Shown piece after piece: positions 42,250-49,835 of a DNA stretch of 64,000 nt. A program made the position numbers and the translations under genes. Each line of letters starts with the position of its first letter. Position 1 is the first letter of the stretch. The notes beneath the pieces are model-generated. The model was not told where the DNA came from, made no database searches, and saw only the letters and a program-made list of their open reading frames with translations. The DNA lies in the NCBI RefSeq assembly GCF_004795035.1, contig NZ_SSBK01000030.1, positions 16,111 to 80,110 on the forward strand, given 5' to 3'. This DNA is from Streptomyces sp. A0958 (GTDB lineage: Bacteria > Actinomycetota > Actinomycetes > Streptomycetales > Streptomycetaceae).

Positions 42250-42984
42250 ATGGCGTTCTGGGACAACCTGTGGCCGGGGCGGGAGTCGCAGTTCGAGTCG
42301 GGCAACGCGGCCACCAACTCCATCGTGCTCACCCGGCGGCACGCCACGGTCTCGCTGACCAAGCAGGGCGCGCTCAGCGGCAACCTCCGGGTCAACCTCT
42401 CCTGGCGGATGCGCACCTCCGACATCGAGGGCCGCGCCCGCCAGAGCGGCCGGCTGCTGCACCCCTTCAAGCTCTTCCAGCCGGAGGCCGTGCAGGCCCA
42501 CACCCAGGGCGTCGTCAACGTCGACCTGGACCTCGGCTGCATGTACGAGCTGACCGACGGCACCAAGGGCGTGGTGCAGCCGCTGGGCGACCTGCTCGGC
42601 GATCTGAACGGGCCGCCCTACATCAGGCTCAGCGGCGACGACCGCTTCGGGGCTCCCTCGGGCGAGACCCTCTACGTCAACCTCGACAAGCGCGAGAACA
42701 TCAAGCGGCTGATGGTGTTCGTCTACATCTACGACCAGACACCGGCCTTCGACCGGACGCACGCCAAGGTGACGCTCTACCCGGGCAACGGACCGCGCAT
42801 CGAGATCGATCTGGACGAGCGCGCCCCGCAGGCCCGCTCCTGCGCGGTGTTCACGGTGGAGAACGTCAAGGACGAGCTGGTGGTGCGCCGCGAGGTGAAG
42901 TTCGTGTACGGCTTCCAGTCGGAGCTGGACCGGATGTACGGCTTCGGCATGCAGTGGGGACGCGGCTACAAGTCCCGGACCTAG
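42250..42984 (+). CDS. TerA-like member of the TerD superfamily
   Basis: The 244-residue protein looks like a TerD-superfamily protein of the TerA branch. It begins with AFWDNLWPGRESQF, then SIVLTRRHATVSLTKQGALS, and has DLDLGCMYELTDGTKGVVQP near the middle and YLNLDKRE-type motifs as VNLDKRENIKRLMVF. The C-terminus ends with YGFGMQWGRGYKSRT. Calcium-site acids are partly kept. It is 157 nt after terC; its TAG stop overlaps the TAG stop of the opposite TerD gene in a single CTAG. Confidence 0.85.
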   Translation: MAFWDNLWPGRESQFESGNAATNSIVLTRRHATVSLTKQGALSGNLRVNLSWRMRTSDIEGRARQSGRLLHPFKLFQPEAVQAHTQGVVNVDLDLGCMYELTDGTKGVVQPLGDLLGDLNGPPYIRLSGDDRFGAPSGETLYVNLDKRENIKRLMVFVYIYDQTPAFDRTHAKVTLYPGNGPRIEIDLDERAPQARSCAVFTVENVKDELVVRREVKFVYGFQSELDRMYGFGMQWGRGYKSRT

Positions 42985-43859
42985 TGCCGTATGAACTGCG
43001 GCCCCTGCGGGGGCAGCACGAAATTCGGGTCGGGCGCGTGCGCGGCCGCCGGGGCGGGCTGCGGGTAGCCGTAGGCGGGCTGCGCGGAGGCCGGCTGGGG
43101 ATAGCCGTACGAGGGCTGCGGGGCCGGGGCGGGCTGCGGATAGCCGTACGAGGGCTGCTGGTGCAGCACGGTCGCCTGCGAGTCGGGCACGGGGGCCGGC
43201 GCCGGGGGGAACGGGGGAGCGGGCGGCACCGGCTCCGGCCGGTACTGCGGCTGCGGGGGCTGCTGCTGGTGCGGCTGGGGCTGCGACGGGGTCTGCGGCT
43301 CGGGCTCGGGCTCCCCCTCGTCGACCGAGATCCCGAAGGCGGTCGCGAGACCGATGAGACCGGTCGGGTAGCCCTGCCCCACGGCCCGGAACTTCCAGCC
43401 GTCGCCGCGCCGGTACAGCTCGCCGCAGATGATCGCGGTCTCCTCGCCGGTCTCCGCGCGCACGTCGAACACGGCCAGGGGCTCGCCGCCGGCCGCGGCA
43501 GCCGCGTCGTAGATGAGGATGCGCAGGTCGCGTACGTGCTCGAAGGCGGCCCCGTCCGAGGACGCGGCGATGACCACCTGGTCGACCGAGGGGTCGAGCG
43601 TGTTGAGATCGGCCTCGATGGTGTCCGTCAGGCCCTCGGGCAGGCTCCGCTTCGGTAGCCGGCGCACCAGGCCGGAGGGATGACGGGGCTGGTTGTAGAA
43701 GACGAAGTCCTCGTCCGAGCGCACGCGGCCGCCGGCGCCGAGCAGCAGGGCAGACGCGTCCACATCGGGCACCCCGGCGCCCGGCGTCCAGCGCAGCACG
43801 GCCCGTACGGCCATGGCGTCGAGGGGGACGTTCGAGCCTTTCACCATCGCGTGCGTCAT
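42981..43859 (-). CDS. TerD family protein with Pro/Gln/Tyr-rich tail
   Basis: The 292-residue protein has an N-terminal TerD domain (about 1-180; VKGSNVPLDAMAVRAVL, DVDASALLLGAGG, TAIICGELYRRGDGWKFRAV). It is followed by about 110 residues of low complexity rich in Pro, Gln and Ala, with three copies of a YGYPQPA-type unit. Such tails may drive self-association or bind partners. The ATG at 43859 is chosen; 43868 and 43847 are also possible. It is divergent from the HpcH gene and convergent with the TerA-like gene with overlapping stops. Confidence 0.85.
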   Translation of the reverse strand: MTHAMVKGSNVPLDAMAVRAVLRWTPGAGVPDVDASALLLGAGGRVRSDEDFVFYNQPRHPSGLVRRLPKRSLPEGLTDTIEADLNTLDPSVDQVVIAASSDGAAFEHVRDLRILIYDAAAAAGGEPLAVFDVRAETGEETAIICGELYRRGDGWKFRAVGQGYPTGLIGLATAFGISVDEGEPEPEPQTPSQPQPHQQQPPQPQYRPEPVPPAPPFPPAPAPVPDSQATVLHQQPSYGYPQPAPAPQPSYGYPQPASAQPAYGYPQPAPAAAHAPDPNFVLPPQGPQFIRH

Positions 43860-44079
43860 GCCGGTCATCCTGCCTGCTGGCCGCCCGTGCGGACAACGTG
43901 GGGGTCGAGGCCCGCGTCCCGGCGGCGGACCGGAATCGTCCCGTCCGTCCCCTTCGAAACCCCCGCGAAACGGGTGAGCCACCCCGAATTCATATGGGCA
44001 GGGAACCGTGGACACTCGTCCGTACGTACTATTACCGGCCACACGTTGTCCGGTCGGTCAGAGAGTACGGGGGGAATGC

Positions 44080-45243
44080 ATGCGTCATTTCGGGCATATT
44101 GCAGCTGCTGCGAAGGACGGGCTGTTCTTCCAGGAACCCTGCGTGTTCGACGCCGACTCCCCGAGCCCCCTCCTCTCCGCCGCCCTGGGCGCCACGCTCT
44201 ACAGCCCCGCCACCCGGCCCCGGCTCGCCGACGACATCGTCAAGCTGGCCGGGCGCGGGGTCGTCTCCATGGTGCTGTGCCTGGAGGACTCCATCGACGA
44301 CTGCGAGGTCGTCGGGGCCGAGGAGAACCTGGTCCGGCAGTTCGCCGACCTCGACGCACGCGGCGCCGATCTGCCGCTGCTCTTCATCCGGGTCCGCGAA
44401 CCGGGACAGATCACCGACCTGGTGCGCCGCCTCGGGACGACCGCCCGGCTGCTGTCCGGATTCGTGCTCCCCAAGTTCACGCGCGAGCGTGGCGTGCCGT
44501 TCCTGGAGGCCCTGACCCGGGCCGAGGCCGCCGCCGGCCGGCGCCTGTTCGCCATGCCCGTGCTCGAATCGCCCGAGCTGCTGCACCTGGAGACCCGCCG
44601 GGAGATCCTGCACGCGATCGCGGAGACCGTCGACGCCCACCGCGACCAGGTGCTCGCACTGCGGCTCGGCGTCACCGACTTCTGCTCGGCGTACGGACTG
44701 CGGCGCGCGCCCGACATGACGGCGTACGACGTCGGGATCGTCGCCGGCGTCATCGCCGACGTCGTCAACGTCCTCGGCCGGGCCGACGGGACCGGCTTCA
44801 CGGTCACCGGCCCCGTGTGGGAGTACTTCCCCCGCCAGGAGCGCATGTTCAAGCCGCAGCTGCGCCGCAGCCCCTTCCAGGAGAACCGGGCCGACGAACT
44901 GCGCACCGCGCTCATCGCGCACGACCTGGACGGACTGCTCCGCGAGATCGAGCTCGACCGCGCCAACGGCCTGCTCGGCAAGACCTGCATCCACCCCTCG
45001 CACGTCGCCCCCGTGCACGCGCTGTCCGTGGTCAGCCACGAGGAGTTCAGCGACGCCCAGGACATCCTGCGGCCCGAGAGCAACGGCGGCGGGGTGCTGC
45101 GCTCCGCGTACACGAACAAGATGAACGAGGTGAAGCCGCACCGGGCCTGGGCCGAAAGGACCCTGCTGCGCGCGAAGGTCTTCGGCGTGGCCCGTGAGGA
45201 CGTCGGCTTCGTGGACCTGCTGGCGGCCTGCCTCGCGGAGTGA
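44080..45243 (+). CDS. HpcH/citrate-lyase-beta-like protein of Ter locus
   Basis: This 387-residue protein is an HpcH/HpaI aldolase/citrate lyase-type TIM barrel. Landmarks are MVLCLEDSIDDCEVVGAE near residue 70, with the acidic metal region, FVLPKF, AMPVLESPELL (Glu), RLGVTDFCSAYGLRR and GLLGKTCIHPSHVAPV. It probably cleaves or forms a C-C bond next to a carboxylate or CoA ester, with an unknown substrate. Homologues always occur with PRTase-TRSP-StiP and HAD genes of TerD loci, in a proposed nucleoside-like pathway. It starts the operon and is 55 nt from the PRTase gene. Confidence 0.88.
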   Translation: MRHFGHIAAAAKDGLFFQEPCVFDADSPSPLLSAALGATLYSPATRPRLADDIVKLAGRGVVSMVLCLEDSIDDCEVVGAEENLVRQFADLDARGADLPLLFIRVREPGQITDLVRRLGTTARLLSGFVLPKFTRERGVPFLEALTRAEAAAGRRLFAMPVLESPELLHLETRREILHAIAETVDAHRDQVLALRLGVTDFCSAYGLRRAPDMTAYDVGIVAGVIADVVNVLGRADGTGFTVTGPVWEYFPRQERMFKPQLRRSPFQENRADELRTALIAHDLDGLLREIELDRANGLLGKTCIHPSHVAPVHALSVVSHEEFSDAQDILRPESNGGGVLRSAYTNKMNEVKPHRAWAERTLLRAKVFGVAREDVGFVDLLAACLAE

Positions 45244-45298
45244 GTACGACCGGCGGGACGATCGGACAGGGACACCGGCGCCGAAAGCGGCACCGGGT

Positions 45299-47842
45299 GT
45301 GACGGACGAGTGGAAAGAGACGGCGAACGTGGTGTGGTCGGGTAGCTGGGTCGCGGAGCGACTGGGCGTCGAGCTGGTGGGCGACGGGGAACTGCGCGAG
45401 CTGCTGGGCCTCGCCCTGCGGCGCAACCCCAAGCGGGCACACCTGCTCGTGTCCAACGTGCTCGGCAAGCACGTGCCGCAGCGCCCCTCGGTGGTGTACG
45501 CCGCCGGATTCGACCTCGGCCGCCGGGTGCGCGACCTGCTGGGCGAGGACGGGGCGCGGCAGGCGGTCGTGCTCGGATACGCGGAGACGGCCACCGGCCT
45601 CGGCCACTCGGTCGCCGACGGCCTCGGCGACGCGCCCTACCTCCACTCGACCCGCCGGCCCGTGCCCGGTGTGGCGCGGGCGGGCGGCTTCGAGGAGTCC
45701 CACTCGCACGCCACCTCGCACCTGCTGCTCCCCGAGGACCCGGGGCTGCTGGCGGCGGACGGGCGCGGCGGGGGCGGCTCGCCGGACTCGGCGCTGGTGC
45801 TGGTGGACGACGAGTTCTCCACCGGCAACACCGTCCTCAACACGATCCGCGCCCTGCACGAACGCTACCCCCGCGACCGGTACGTCATCGTGGCCCTTGT
45901 CGACATGCGCTCCCCGGCCGACCGGGGGCGGCTCGCGGAGTTCGCCGCGGAGATCGGCGCCCGGGTCGACCTCGTGGTCCGCACCACGGGCACGGTCGGC
46001 CTCCCGGACGACGTCCTGGCGAAGGGGCAGGCGCTGATAGCCGAGCAGGAGCGGGAGGCGCTGCGAGGGGCCGGGGGCCGCATCGAGGAGCAGCTCCCGA
46101 AAGCGCCGCGCACCTGCACGCGCATCGACCTCCCGTGGCCCGCCGGCGTGCCCGACGGCGGCCGGCACGGCTTCGCCCCGGCCCACCGCGCCCTCCTGGA
46201 GCCCGCCCTGCCCGCCCTGGCGGACCGCATCTCCGAGGCCCTGGGCGACGCACCCCGCCGCGTCCTGGTCCTCGGCTTCGAGGAGCTGATGTACGCGCCG
46301 ATGCGCCTGGCCACGGCCCTGGAGGAGCGCACGGACGGCGAGGTCCGCTACTCCACGACGACCCGCTCCCCGGTCCTGGCCGTGGACGACCCGGGCTACG
46401 CGATACGCACCCAGCTGGTCTTCCCGGCCCACGACGACCCGGCCGACGGACCCGGCGAGCGCTACGCGTACAACGTGGCGGGCGCGGGTTTCGACGCCGT
46501 GGTGGCCGTGGTCGACTCCGCCGCCGACACCCCGGCGCTGCACGCACCCGGCGGCCTCCTGGACCAGCTGGCCGCCCACACCGGGCAGGTCCTGCTCGCG
46601 GTGGTCCCCTCGTACATACCGCCGGCGCCCGCCGCCCCCGCCCTCCCGCCCGCCTCCGAACGGCAGGAAGACCCCCACATGCTGCTGCCCGAGCCCCTTC
46701 GCGGCCCCGCCTTCTCCTCGTACGCACCGGACGAGGTCGGCTGGCTGCTCCAGGACCTCTCGGACACCCGCCTCGAAGCGCCCACGGAGGAGCGCGAGGA
46801 GGCGATACAGAGCGGGGGAGCGCACTACGCGGAGTCGCTGCCCGTCGAGTACCAGCCGTCCGCCCAGTACCAGGAGCTGTTCAAGGCCGCCCTTGACATC
46901 TCGGCCGCCCGGATCGCCCGCGCCGTGGGCACGGTCACCGAGACGGTCCTCGCCGAGCGCGGCCCGCGCCCGGTGCTCGTCTCGCTCGCCCGGGCCGGTA
47001 CGCCGGTCGGCGTGCTGATGCGCCGCTGGGCCCGGGTACGGCACGGCATCGAGCTGCCGCACTACGCCGTCTCGATCGTGCGCGGACGCGGTATCGACGC
47101 CAACGCGCTGCGCTGGCTGGCCGCCCACCACGACCCGGCCGACGTCGTGTTCGTGGACGGCTGGACCGGCAAGGGCGCGATCACCCGCGAACTGGCCGCC
47201 GCGATCGTGGAGTTCGAGAAGGCCGAGGGAGCCGAGGGCTTCAACCCGGAGATCGCGGTGCTGGCCGACCCGGGCGGCTGCGTGCGTACGTACGGCACCC
47301 GCGAGGACTTCCTCATCCCCTCCGCCTGCCTCAACTCCACGGTCTCCGGGCTCATCTCCCGTACCGTCCTGCGCGCCGACCTGGTCGGCCCGCACGACTT
47401 CCACGGCGCGAAGTTCTACCGCGACCTCGCCGGCTCCGACGTCTCCGGTCTCTTCCTCGACACCGTCACCGACCGCTTCGACGAGGTCGCGGACGCCGTG
47501 GACGCCGAGGTGAAGGAGGCGCTGACCGCGGACCGGGCCCCGACCTGGGAGGGCTGGGCGGCGGTCGAACGCATCAGCGAGGAGTACGGCATCAACGACG
47601 TCAACCTCGTCAAGCCCGGCGTCGGCGAGACGACCCGCGTGCTGCTGCGCCGCGTCCCGTGGAAGATCCTCGCCCGGCGCGGCGCCGGCCCGGACCTGGA
47701 GCACATCAGGCTGCTGGCCGAGCAGCGCGGCGTACCGGTCGAGGAGGTCGACTCGCTCCCGTACACCTGCGTCGGGCTCATCCACCCCAAGTACACGCGC
47801 GGGGCGACCGGCGCCGACGGCAAGGCGGTGGAGTCCGCGTGA
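45299..47842 (+). CDS. PRTase-TRSP-StiP fusion protein of Ter locus
   Basis: This 847-residue protein carries three parts. Residues about 20-260 are an orotate-PRTase-like domain with the PRPP loop ALVLVDDEFSTGNTVLN. Residues about 270-460 are a TRSP domain, with the name-giving TTTRSPVLAVDD. Residues about 490-840 are a second PRTase-type domain (StiP), with LVSLARAGTPVGVLMRR and the second PRPP-type loop VVFVDGWTGKGAITREL. In many bacteria the parts are separate genes. PRTases transfer a ribosyl-phosphate group, so a nucleotide-like product is expected. The GTG at 45299 or 45329 may be the start; the second has a better ribosome site. Its stop overlaps the HAD start. Confidence 0.85.
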   Translation: MTDEWKETANVVWSGSWVAERLGVELVGDGELRELLGLALRRNPKRAHLLVSNVLGKHVPQRPSVVYAAGFDLGRRVRDLLGEDGARQAVVLGYAETATGLGHSVADGLGDAPYLHSTRRPVPGVARAGGFEESHSHATSHLLLPEDPGLLAADGRGGGGSPDSALVLVDDEFSTGNTVLNTIRALHERYPRDRYVIVALVDMRSPADRGRLAEFAAEIGARVDLVVRTTGTVGLPDDVLAKGQALIAEQEREALRGAGGRIEEQLPKAPRTCTRIDLPWPAGVPDGGRHGFAPAHRALLEPALPALADRISEALGDAPRRVLVLGFEELMYAPMRLATALEERTDGEVRYSTTTRSPVLAVDDPGYAIRTQLVFPAHDDPADGPGERYAYNVAGAGFDAVVAVVDSAADTPALHAPGGLLDQLAAHTGQVLLAVVPSYIPPAPAAPALPPASERQEDPHMLLPEPLRGPAFSSYAPDEVGWLLQDLSDTRLEAPTEEREEAIQSGGAHYAESLPVEYQPSAQYQELFKAALDISAARIARAVGTVTETVLAERGPRPVLVSLARAGTPVGVLMRRWARVRHGIELPHYAVSIVRGRGIDANALRWLAAHHDPADVVFVDGWTGKGAITRELAAAIVEFEKAEGAEGFNPEIAVLADPGGCVRTYGTREDFLIPSACLNSTVSGLISRTVLRADLVGPHDFHGAKFYRDLAGSDVSGLFLDTVTDRFDEVADAVDAEVKEALTADRAPTWEGWAAVERISEEYGINDVNLVKPGVGETTRVLLRRVPWKILARRGAGPDLEHIRLLAEQRGVPVEEVDSLPYTCVGLIHPKYTRGATGADGKAVESA

Positions 47843-48663
47843 CCGACACCCCGGTGACCCTGATCGCCAGCGACCTCGACCGCACCCTCATCTACTCGGC
47901 CGCCGCCCTCCAGCTCACCATGGAGGACGCCCGGGCCCCCCGGCTCCTGTGCGTCGAGGTGTACGACCACAAGCCCCTCTCGTACGTCACGGAGACGGCC
48001 GCCGGGCTGCTCGCCGGCCTGACCGGCGCCGCGTCCACCGTCTTCGTACCGACCACCACCCGCACCCGCGAGCAGTACCACCGCATCCATCTCCCGGGCG
48101 CCCCGGCCGAGTTCGCGATCTGCGCCAACGGCGGCCACATCCTGGTGAACGGCGAGTCCGACCGGGACTGGCAGCGGACGGTGGCCCGCCGGCTCTCCGA
48201 CGAGTGCGCCTCGCTCGCCGAGGTCCGCGCCCACCTCGTCTCCGCCGCCGACCCCGCGTGGCTGCTCAAGGAACGGGTCGCCGAGGACCTGTTCGCCTAC
48301 CTCGTCGTGGACCGCGCCGAACTGCCGCCGGACTGGATGACGGAGCTGGCCGCCTGGGTGGAGCCGCGCGGCTGGACCGTATCGCTCCAGGGCCGCAAGA
48401 TCTACGCCGTACCGCGCCCGCTCACCAAGAGCGCCGCCATGCGCGAGGTGGCCCGCCGTACCGGTGCCACCCGCACCCTCGCCGCCGGTGACTCACTCCT
48501 GGACGCCGACCTGCTGCTCGCCGCCGACCGGGGCTGGCGCCCAGGCCACGGCGAACTCGCCGACGCCGGCTGGAGCGCCCCGCACATCGAGGCGACCGCC
48601 GAGCGGGGCGTGACCGCGGGCGAGGAGATCCTGCGCCGCTTCGTGCGGGCGGCGGGGCTGTGA
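47839..48663 (+). CDS. HAD-superfamily phosphatase of Ter locus
   Basis: This 274-residue HAD hydrolase has motif I ASDLDRTLIYS with the nucleophile Asp, Thr in VFVPTTTRTREQY (motif II), Lys in AVPRPLTKSAAMREV (motif III) and acids in LAAGDSLLDADLLLAA (motif IV). A large cap insertion lies between motifs II and III, as in Cof-type sugar phosphatases. It would remove a phosphate from a product of the two PRTase domains (inference). The GTG start overlaps the preceding stop (GTGA), so it is translationally coupled. Confidence 0.9.
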   Translation: MTDTPVTLIASDLDRTLIYSAAALQLTMEDARAPRLLCVEVYDHKPLSYVTETAAGLLAGLTGAASTVFVPTTTRTREQYHRIHLPGAPAEFAICANGGHILVNGESDRDWQRTVARRLSDECASLAEVRAHLVSAADPAWLLKERVAEDLFAYLVVDRAELPPDWMTELAAWVEPRGWTVSLQGRKIYAVPRPLTKSAAMREVARRTGATRTLAAGDSLLDADLLLAADRGWRPGHGELADAGWSAPHIEATAERGVTAGEEILRRFVRAAGL

Positions 48664-48781
48664 CGTAGGGGCCGGCCTCCCGACGCGCCGCGAGAATGCG
48701 CTCGTACGGGCCGGGGTGGACGACTACAGTCACGCCGTTCCCGCCCGCCGGGGGACATGCGGCCGACCAGGGAGTTGCGCG

Positions 48782-49441
48782 ATGACCAAGGGAAACGAAA
48801 CCAAGATCACGGACGAGCTGTACGCGTACATGCTGGCGCACAACCCGCCGCTCGACGCCGTACAGCGCGAACTCGTGGAGACCACCTACGCCGAGCTGCC
48901 CGACCGGGCGGGCATGCAGTCCGCCGAGGAACAGGGCCCGCTGCTCGCCTTCCTCGTACGGCTGACCGGGGCCCGGCACATCGTGGAGGTCGGCACCTTC
49001 ACCGGCTTCTCCGCCCTGTCGATGGCCCAGGCGCTGCCCGCCGACGGCCGGCTGATCGCCTGCGACATCTCGGAGGAGTGGACGGCGTACGGCCGTGCGG
49101 CGTGGGAGAAGGCGGGCGTCGCCGACCGCATCGACCTGCGCATCGCCCCCGCCCTGGACACCCTGCGCGCGATGCCGCAGGAGCCCCACATCGACTTCGC
49201 CTACCTGGACGCGGACAAGGGCAACTACATCGCGTACTGGGAGGAACTGGTGCCCCGGATGCGCCAGGGCGGCGTCATCACCACGGACAACGTGCTGTTC
49301 CACGGCGGCGTGACCGACCCGCACGCCACGGGCGCGGCGAAGGACATCCAGGACTTCAACGACCACGTGCTGGCCGACACCCGCATGGACAGCGTGCTGC
49401 TGACGGTCTCGGACGGCCTGACACTGTCGCGCAAGCGGTAG
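48782..49441 (+). CDS. Class I (COMT-type) O-methyltransferase
   Basis: This 219-residue SAM-dependent methyltransferase matches the caffeoyl-CoA/catechol O-methyltransferase family. SAM motif I is VEVGTFTGFSALSMAQAL, the acidic loop ACDISEEWTAYGRAAW follows, and the metal-binding Asp residues lie in FAYLDADKGNYIAYW and VITTDNVLFHGGVTD. Family members methylate catechols with Mg. It is 118 nt after the HAD gene; whether it belongs to the Ter pathway or is independent is unclear. Confidence 0.92.
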   Translation: MTKGNETKITDELYAYMLAHNPPLDAVQRELVETTYAELPDRAGMQSAEEQGPLLAFLVRLTGARHIVEVGTFTGFSALSMAQALPADGRLIACDISEEWTAYGRAAWEKAGVADRIDLRIAPALDTLRAMPQEPHIDFAYLDADKGNYIAYWEELVPRMRQGGVITTDNVLFHGGVTDPHATGAAKDIQDFNDHVLADTRMDSVLLTVSDGLTLSRKR

Positions 49442-49552
49442 CGGTCGGTGCGGTAGTGGTCCGTGCGGTAGCGGTTGGTGCGGTAGCGGTCGGTGCGGTA
49501 GTAGTCGGTGCGGTAGCGGTTGGTGCGGTAGTGGGAGCGGTAGCGGTCGGTT
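49440..49552. repeat. 15-bp tandem repeat after the methyltransferase gene
   Basis: Units like GCGGTAGCGGT(C/T)GGT, 15 bp long, are repeated about seven times just after the methyltransferase stop. The units differ in a few bases. The array has no spacers and looks like slippage of a simple sequence rather than a functional element, though it may act as a transcript end. Confidence 0.75.
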
Positions 49553-49572
49553 CGGGGCCCGGGGGCGCCGGT

Positions 49573-49806
49573 TCAGCCGCAGCAGCCCCCACCACAGCAG
49601 CCGCCGCCACCACCGCCACCAGCCGAGGGCGCGGGGCCGGAACCGGAACCGGAACCGGCCGAGCCGCCCACGGCGACCGTGGAGAGCAGCTTCACGGTGT
49701 CCTCGTGCCCGGCGGGGCAGGAGGCGGGGTCGGAGGACTCGGCCATGGGACGGCTGAGCTCGAAGGTGTCTCCGCAGGAGCGGCAGCGGTACTCGTAACG
49801 AGGCAT
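49573..49806 (-). CDS. FmdB-type zinc ribbon protein with CC-GGG-CC tail
   Basis: This 77-residue protein has an N-terminal FmdB/CxxC zinc ribbon: PRYEYRCRSCGDTFEL with the first CxxC, and SSDPASCPAGHED with a single Cys and a His. FmdB-like proteins are often regulators with unknown details. The C-terminal 30 residues are a Ser/Gly linker that ends in a run of Gly, CCGGGCC and Gly. The tail adds four cysteines that could bind metal. The gene is preceded by its ribosome site GGATAACC-type weak context, so the start at 49806 rests on the family. Confidence 0.85.
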   Translation of the reverse strand: MPRYEYRCRSCGDTFELSRPMAESSDPASCPAGHEDTVKLLSTVAVGGSAGSGSGSGPAPSAGGGGGGGCCGGGCCG

Positions 49807-49835
49807 GGGTCCAGGTTATCCGCAGTGGGCCGGGC

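Noticed and set aside
45047..47785. 912-codon minus-strand frame opposite the PRTase fusion
   Set aside because: Composition is Gly/Arg/Val-rich shadow; the + frame has the PRPP loops and TRSP motif.
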